Source: an uncultured Bacteroidales bacterium
GTDB lineage: Bacteria > Bacteroidota > Bacteroidia > Bacteroidales > UBA932
Assembly (NCBI GenBank): GCA_900545245.1
Contig: UQYV01000036.1
Coordinates: 1-35,521 of the forward strand
DNA: 35,521 bases
Direction: 5' to 3'
Every line of letters begins with the position of its first letter. The first letter of the stretch is position 1. This document shows, piece by piece, positions 31,029 through 35,521 of this stretch. The notes under the pieces are model-generated. The model searched no databases. It was not told where the DNA came from and saw only the letters and a list, made by a program, of their open reading frames with translations. Made by a program: the position numbers and the translations under genes.

Positions 31029-33845
31029 ATGACCACTACCCAGAGTGAACAAGCCCTCGAAGAAGGGCTGATTAGAACATTGGTAGAAAACAGCTACGAG
31101 AGAGTGTATCTCAAGGAGGAGGAAAATCTCCGGGATAACTTCAAAATACAGCTGGAGAAGCATAACGCCAAGCAACTCGCCTTGCATGGACGGGAGCATT
31201 TTACCGAGGCGGAATTCGACAAGATTCTCATCTACCTTGAGGGTGGCACTCGCTTTGAGAAAGCCAAGAAACTCCGTGACCTCAAGGAGTTTGAGCTTGA
31301 CAATGGCGAAAGGGTCTGGATAGAATTCCTCGACAGCAGGGACTGGTGTCACAATGAGTTCCAAGTGGCCAACCAGATAACGGTCGAGGGAAGGAAGAAG
31401 TGCCGCTATGATGTGACCATCCTCATCAACGGTCTTCCTCTCGTGCAGGTTGAACTCAAAAAACGGGGCATCGAACTAAAACAGGCCTACAACCAGATTC
31501 AGCGTTACCACAAGACCTCATTCCACGGCCTTTTCGATTATATCCAGCTGTTCGTAATCTCCAATGGGGTAAATACCAGATATTTCGCCAATAATCCCAA
31601 TGGCGGATACAAGTTCACCTTCAATTGGACGGATATGGGGAACAACCCCATCAATAACCTCGACCTTTTCGCAGCCGACTTCCTGTCCCGTTGCACCCTT
31701 GGCAAAATCATCAGCAAATACATCGTCCTCCACGAAGGAGACAAGTGCCTGATGGTGCTGCGTCCGTATCAGTATTATGCCGTTGAGAAAATCCTCGACC
31801 GGGTGCAGAACTCCAACAAGAACGGCTATGTCTGGCATACCACCGGAGCCGGAAAGACACTGACTTCCTTCAAGGCTGCGCAGCTCGTATCCGAGATTGA
31901 CGGTATCGACAAGGTGATGTTCGTTGTAGACCGCCACGACCTTGATACCCAGACAAAGAGTGAATATGAAGCCTTCGAGCCGGGTGCAGTAGACAGCACA
32001 GACAACACCTACCATCTCATTAAACGACTCACCGGAGGCTCCAAAATCATCATCACGACCATCCAGAAGCTGAATGCTGCCGTGACAAGGGACTATTACA
32101 ACAAGCATTTGCAGGAAATCAGGGACAAGAAAATCGTCATGATTTTCGATGAGTGCCACCGCAGCCACTTCGGGGAATCCCATAAGAACATAGTCGGATT
32201 CTTCCGCAATCTCCAGATATTCGGCTTCACAGGAACTCCCATCTTCGTAGAGAACGCCAAGCAGGAACACACAACGGCTGAGGTCTTCGGGGAATGTCTC
32301 CACAAATATCTCATCAAGGATGCCATTGCCGATGACAATGTGCTGGGCTTCCTTGTTGAGTATTACAAGGGGCAGGACGATGTGGACTTGATGGCAAAGG
32401 CAAGGATGAGAGAGATTGCACAGTTCATCCTGAACAACTATAACCACTCCACCTTTGACGGGGAATTCAATGCCCTCTTTGCCGTGCAGTCCGTCCCGAT
32501 GCTGCTGGATTACTACAAGATTTTCAAGGAACTGAATCCTCAAATCAAGATAGGAGCCGTATTCACCTACGTAGCCAACGGCAGTCAGGATGATGTTGAC
32601 ACCGGAATGAACTCCGGCTTTGCAGACGAGAAAGTGGTGGCCGATGAGTTGCAGGATATTATGGACGACTACAACCAGATGTTCGGGACGGCATTTACCA
32701 CTAACAACTTCAGCGCATACTACGATGACATCAACGAGCGCATGAAGAAGCGCAAGAAGGACATGGAGCCTCTTGACCTGTGCATCGTTGTGGGCATGTT
32801 CCTCACCGGATTCGATGCCAAGCGGCTCAACACTCTCTATGTGGACAAGAACCTCGAATGGCACGGTCTCTTACAGGCATTCAGCCGTACCAACCGCATC
32901 CTCAACGAGAAAAAACGCTTCGGAAAAATCGTCTGCTTCCGTGACCTCAAGGGCAATGTGGATGCTGCCATCAAACTCTTCAGCAATAATGAGCCAAACG
33001 AATATATTATCCGCGCGCCTTATCAGGATGTAAGAAAAGAACTCAACATCAAGATGATAGACTTCCTTGAGAAATATCCGACCCCGGATGTGGTGGACAA
33101 TCTCAAGAGCGAGTGGGACAAGCGTGATTTCGTGCTTGCTTTCCGGGACATCATCCGGGGCAAGATAGAAATCCAGATATACGAGGACTATGATGCTGCC
33201 GACCCTTACTTCATCATGTCGGAGCAGGAATACATGGATTTCCGGAGCAAATACCTCGACATCACCGTTGGCGTTGTTGAGAAACCGGAGGAACCGCATC
33301 TTCTGGAAGATCCGGGAACCCCGTATGGCGATGCCAAATTGGAGGACATCGACTTCTGCCTCGAACTCCTCCACAGCGATGTCATCAATGTGGCCTACAT
33401 CCTCGCTCTCATCGAGGAACTCAACCCGGACAGCGAGGATTACGAGCAGAAACGTCAGAATATCCTCGACACTATGATTCGGGATGCTGCCATGCGCAAC
33501 AAGACAAAGCTCATCGATGGCTTCATCCGCAAGAACGTGGACAACGACAAGGCCGGATTCAATTCCGCCAAGGCAGACGGAACAATCGACCTCGAGGACA
33601 GGCTCAACCGCTATGTGGCAGAGGAGAAAGCCAAGGCCATCGACAACCTTGCCGAAGAAGAGGAGCTGGATGCCGAGGCCTTGCAGGACTTCTTTAAGGA
33701 ATATGACTACCTCCAGAGGGAGAAGCCAGAAATCATACAGAATGCCATCATGAAGAAAAAGGTCGGCCTTATAGAGAGACGTAACATATTCAAACGGGTC
33801 ATGACCAAGCTCCGGGCGATAATAGATACTTTCAGTTGGGAATAA
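31029..33845 (+). CDS. hsdR: Type I restriction enzyme R subunit
   Basis: Motor and nuclease subunit of a type I restriction-modification complex; cuts unmodified DNA after ATP-driven translocation. Start at 31029 (938 aa). The N-terminal HsdR_N nuclease has the PD-(D/E)XK residues in CRYDVTI (D128) and VQVELKK (E142, K144). The SF2 helicase core shows Walker A HTTGAGKT (K276), the DECH box (374-377, FDECHRSHFG) and GFTGTPIF. ALLQAFSRTNR-type motif VI is seen as LLQAFSRTNRI. The C-terminal helical part is acidic, with IQNAIMKKKVGLIERRNIFKR near the end. All motifs are intact and hsdM follows 15 bp later, so the three genes should be one operon. Confidence 0.96.
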   Translation: MTTTQSEQALEEGLIRTLVENSYERVYLKEEENLRDNFKIQLEKHNAKQLALHGREHFTEAEFDKILIYLEGGTRFEKAKKLRDLKEFELDNGERVWIEFLDSRDWCHNEFQVANQITVEGRKKCRYDVTILINGLPLVQVELKKRGIELKQAYNQIQRYHKTSFHGLFDYIQLFVISNGVNTRYFANNPNGGYKFTFNWTDMGNNPINNLDLFAADFLSRCTLGKIISKYIVLHEGDKCLMVLRPYQYYAVEKILDRVQNSNKNGYVWHTTGAGKTLTSFKAAQLVSEIDGIDKVMFVVDRHDLDTQTKSEYEAFEPGAVDSTDNTYHLIKRLTGGSKIIITTIQKLNAAVTRDYYNKHLQEIRDKKIVMIFDECHRSHFGESHKNIVGFFRNLQIFGFTGTPIFVENAKQEHTTAEVFGECLHKYLIKDAIADDNVLGFLVEYYKGQDDVDLMAKARMREIAQFILNNYNHSTFDGEFNALFAVQSVPMLLDYYKIFKELNPQIKIGAVFTYVANGSQDDVDTGMNSGFADEKVVADELQDIMDDYNQMFGTAFTTNNFSAYYDDINERMKKRKKDMEPLDLCIVVGMFLTGFDAKRLNTLYVDKNLEWHGLLQAFSRTNRILNEKKRFGKIVCFRDLKGNVDAAIKLFSNNEPNEYIIRAPYQDVRKELNIKMIDFLEKYPTPDVVDNLKSEWDKRDFVLAFRDIIRGKIEIQIYEDYDAADPYFIMSEQEYMDFRSKYLDITVGVVEKPEEPHLLEDPGTPYGDAKLEDIDFCLELLHSDVINVAYILALIEELNPDSEDYEQKRQNILDTMIRDAAMRNKTKLIDGFIRKNVDNDKAGFNSAKADGTIDLEDRLNRYVAEEKAKAIDNLAEEEELDAEALQDFFKEYDYLQREKPEIIQNAIMKKKVGLIERRNIFKRVMTKLRAIIDTFSWE

Positions 33846-33860
33846 AAAAGAACAAACGAT

Positions 33861-35402
33861 ATGTCAGAAGAACTACAACAGCGGCTACGCACCCAGCTCT
33901 GGACGGTGGCCAACACACTCAGAGGCAACATGTCCGCAGGGGATTTCATGTACTTCACCCTTGGATTCATCTTCTATAAGTACCTTTCCGAGAAGATAGA
34001 ACTCCGTGCCGATGAGATACTTCAGTACGATGGTATCAACTTCAAGCAGGCATGGGCAAGCGGTGACGAGGAACTGAAGGCCGAACTCAAGGAGCAATGC
34101 ATCCAAGACCTCGGTTACTTCGTGGAGCCGGAATTCCTGTACTCCACCATCATCTCGATGATAGAGCACAAGGAGAACATCCTCCCTGCGCTGGAGCGTT
34201 CCCTCAAAAAAATCGAGGACAGCACCATCGGTCAGGAGAGCGAGGATGACTTCGGAGGCCTGTTCTCTGACATTGACCTTGCCTCCCCGAAGCTCGGCAA
34301 GACTGCCGATGACAAGAACAAACTCATCAGCGAGGTGCTGGTCGCCCTCAACGGCATCGACTTCGGCCTCTCCGAGGCGCAGGACATCGACATCCTTGGC
34401 GATGCCTACGAGTACATGATTGGCCAGTTCGCAGCCGGAGCCGGGAAGAAGGCCGGGGAGTTCTACACTCCTCAGGAGGTAAGCCAGATACTCTCGGAAA
34501 TCGTCATCACCGGGAAAAACCGCCTCAAGACGGTCTATGACCCCACCTGCGGTAGCGGCTCCTTGCTGCTCCGTACTGCCCGTGAGGGTAATGCCGATGC
34601 CATCTATGGACAGGAGAAGAATCCGACCACATTTAACCTCTGCCGGATGAACATGCTGCTGCATGGTGTGAAATATCAGGATTTCGACATCCACAACGGG
34701 GACACCCTTGAGGCTGATGAATTCGATGACAGGCAGTTCGATGCGGTGGTGGCTAATCCTCCGTTCTCCGCTGAATGGTCGGCAGATGCCAAGTTCAACA
34801 ACGATGACCGTTTCAGCAAGGCCGGAGTCCTTGCTCCGAAGTCGAAAGCCGACTACGCCTTCATCCTGCACATGATTTACCACCTCAACGATGGTGGCAC
34901 GATGGCTTGTGTAGCTCCGCATGGTGTTCTGTTCCGAGGTTCCTCCGAAGGGAAAATCCGTCAGTTCCTCATCGAGAAGAAAAACTACATCGATGCCATC
35001 ATCGGCCTCCCTGCCAACATCTTCTACGGAACGAGCATCCCTACCTGCATCCTCGTGATGAAGAAATGCCGCAGGGAAGATGACAACATCCTCTTCATCG
35101 ATGCCAGCAAGGAGTTCGAGAAGGTCAAGACCCAGAACAAGCTGCGTCCGGAGCATATCCGCAAGATTGTCGATACCTACCGCAACCGCACGGAAATCGA
35201 GAAATATAGCCACTGCGCATCCCTGCAAGAGGTAAAAGACAACGACTACAACCTCAACATCCCCCGATATGTGGACACCTTTGAGGAAGAGGAAGAAATC
35301 GACATCAAGGCTGTGATGGCAGAAATCAAGGAGCTGGAGGCCAAGCGAGCCGATCTTGACAAGCAGATAGATGTCTACCTCAAGGAGCTCGGCATCATCT
35401 AA
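33861..35402 (+). CDS. hsdM: Type I restriction enzyme M subunit (N6-adenine methyltransferase)
   Basis: Modification subunit that pairs with HsdS to methylate adenine in the recognition site. The N-terminal HsdM_N helical domain (about 1-150; SAGDFMYFTLGFIFYKYLSEK) leads to the methyltransferase core. The SAM-binding motif is VYDPTCGSGSLLLR (about 225-238) and the catalytic NPPF is at 299-302 (VVANPPFSAEW). EFYTPQEVSQIL just before motif I is typical. The C-terminal end (ELEAKRADLDKQIDVYLKELGI) forms the coiled coil that contacts HsdS. Length 513 aa is normal. hsdS starts 35 bp downstream. Confidence 0.96.
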   Translation: MSEELQQRLRTQLWTVANTLRGNMSAGDFMYFTLGFIFYKYLSEKIELRADEILQYDGINFKQAWASGDEELKAELKEQCIQDLGYFVEPEFLYSTIISMIEHKENILPALERSLKKIEDSTIGQESEDDFGGLFSDIDLASPKLGKTADDKNKLISEVLVALNGIDFGLSEAQDIDILGDAYEYMIGQFAAGAGKKAGEFYTPQEVSQILSEIVITGKNRLKTVYDPTCGSGSLLLRTAREGNADAIYGQEKNPTTFNLCRMNMLLHGVKYQDFDIHNGDTLEADEFDDRQFDAVVANPPFSAEWSADAKFNNDDRFSKAGVLAPKSKADYAFILHMIYHLNDGGTMACVAPHGVLFRGSSEGKIRQFLIEKKNYIDAIIGLPANIFYGTSIPTCILVMKKCRREDDNILFIDASKEFEKVKTQNKLRPEHIRKIVDTYRNRTEIEKYSHCASLQEVKDNDYNLNIPRYVDTFEEEEEIDIKAVMAEIKELEAKRADLDKQIDVYLKELGII

Positions 35403-35437
35403 TCCTCAATCCTTTATTTAACTGACAGAGAATCGTT

Positions 35438-35521
35438 ATGAACGACAATCAAATACAGAAAAAGGCTAATGTCCCAACTTTGAGATTCCCGGAGTTCAGT
35501 GGGGAGTGGGAAAGGAAGACG
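35438..35521 (+). CDS. hsdS: Type I restriction enzyme S subunit (5' end only)
   Basis: The window ends 28 codons into this gene. The visible N-terminus, MNDNQIQKKANVPTLRFPEF followed by SGEWERKT, matches the common HsdS opening (P-x-L-R-F-P-E-F-x-G-x-W), and the position right after hsdM confirms the call. The specificity domains are outside the window, so neither the recognition sequence nor any recombining hsdS copies can be judged. Confidence 0.85.
   Translation, partial: MNDNQIQKKANVPTLRFPEFSGEWERKT

Noticed and set aside
31518..32864. Long antisense frame (448 codons) inside hsdR; similar ones lie opposite hsdM (33885-35228) and ddl (9591-10688).
   Set aside because: They mirror intact genes with all catalytic motifs, lack family features, and arise from codon bias of the sense strand.

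Overview
The window looks like a chromosomal segment of a Bacteroidales bacterium of moderate G+C. Three things point there: many genes sit behind Bacteroidetes-type promoters (a -7 box of the form TAnnTTTG, sometimes with an upstream TTTG) and lack strong Shine-Dalgarno sequences; TopA has C-terminal repeats and no zinc fingers; and the gene families (DUF1080 lipoprotein, Tat-exported Gfo/Idh/MocA oxidoreductase, DUF3109, DUF4143 ATPases, trihaem-type SdhC) are typical of the group. Genus cannot be fixed from sequence reading alone.

Layout. 249-4726 (+): four-gene carbohydrate operon with two Gfo/Idh/MocA oxidoreductases (the second Tat-exported), a DUF1080 lipoprotein and an exported sugar isomerase/epimerase-like TIM barrel. 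This gene set matches the route in which glycosides are oxidised at C3, cleaved as 3-keto sugars and reduced again. A G7/C9 hairpin separates it from topA (-). Divergent from topA runs a cell-wall and translation cluster (+): class A penicillin-binding protein, D-Ala-D-Ala ligase, prmC, then an unrecognised large lipoprotein. 13229-16284 (-): a periplasmic TPR protein followed by a U32 family protein. 16475-19658 (+): a secreted M16-fold protein without its catalytic motif, then a DUF3109 cysteine-rich protein. 19659-22361: a repeat-rich accessory interval with a small lipoprotein and a DUF4143 AAA ATPase lying between two ~80-bp direct repeats. 22362-25146: a small membrane protein, divergent from a coiled-coil membrane-anchored protein and hemW. 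25223-29295: M24B aminopeptidase, a stand-alone TrpB, and an sdhC without sdhA/sdhB beside it. 29582-35521: a second DUF4143 ATPase and a type I restriction-modification locus (hsdR, hsdM and the first 28 codons of hsdS).

The most unusual material is non-coding. Three related, strongly structured elements lie directly after the stop codons of three unrelated genes (13104-13224 +, 19646-19772 +, 22231-22373 -), always in the sense direction of the upstream gene. Their stems show compensatory base changes, while the unpaired parts of the core stay nearly constant. A nine-G tract fills part of the promoter spacer of the small lipoprotein gene and could make it phase-variable. The intergenic stretch 22071-22230 carries pieces that closely match the 5' leaders of two other genes in this window. 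No CRISPR array, tRNA or rRNA was seen.
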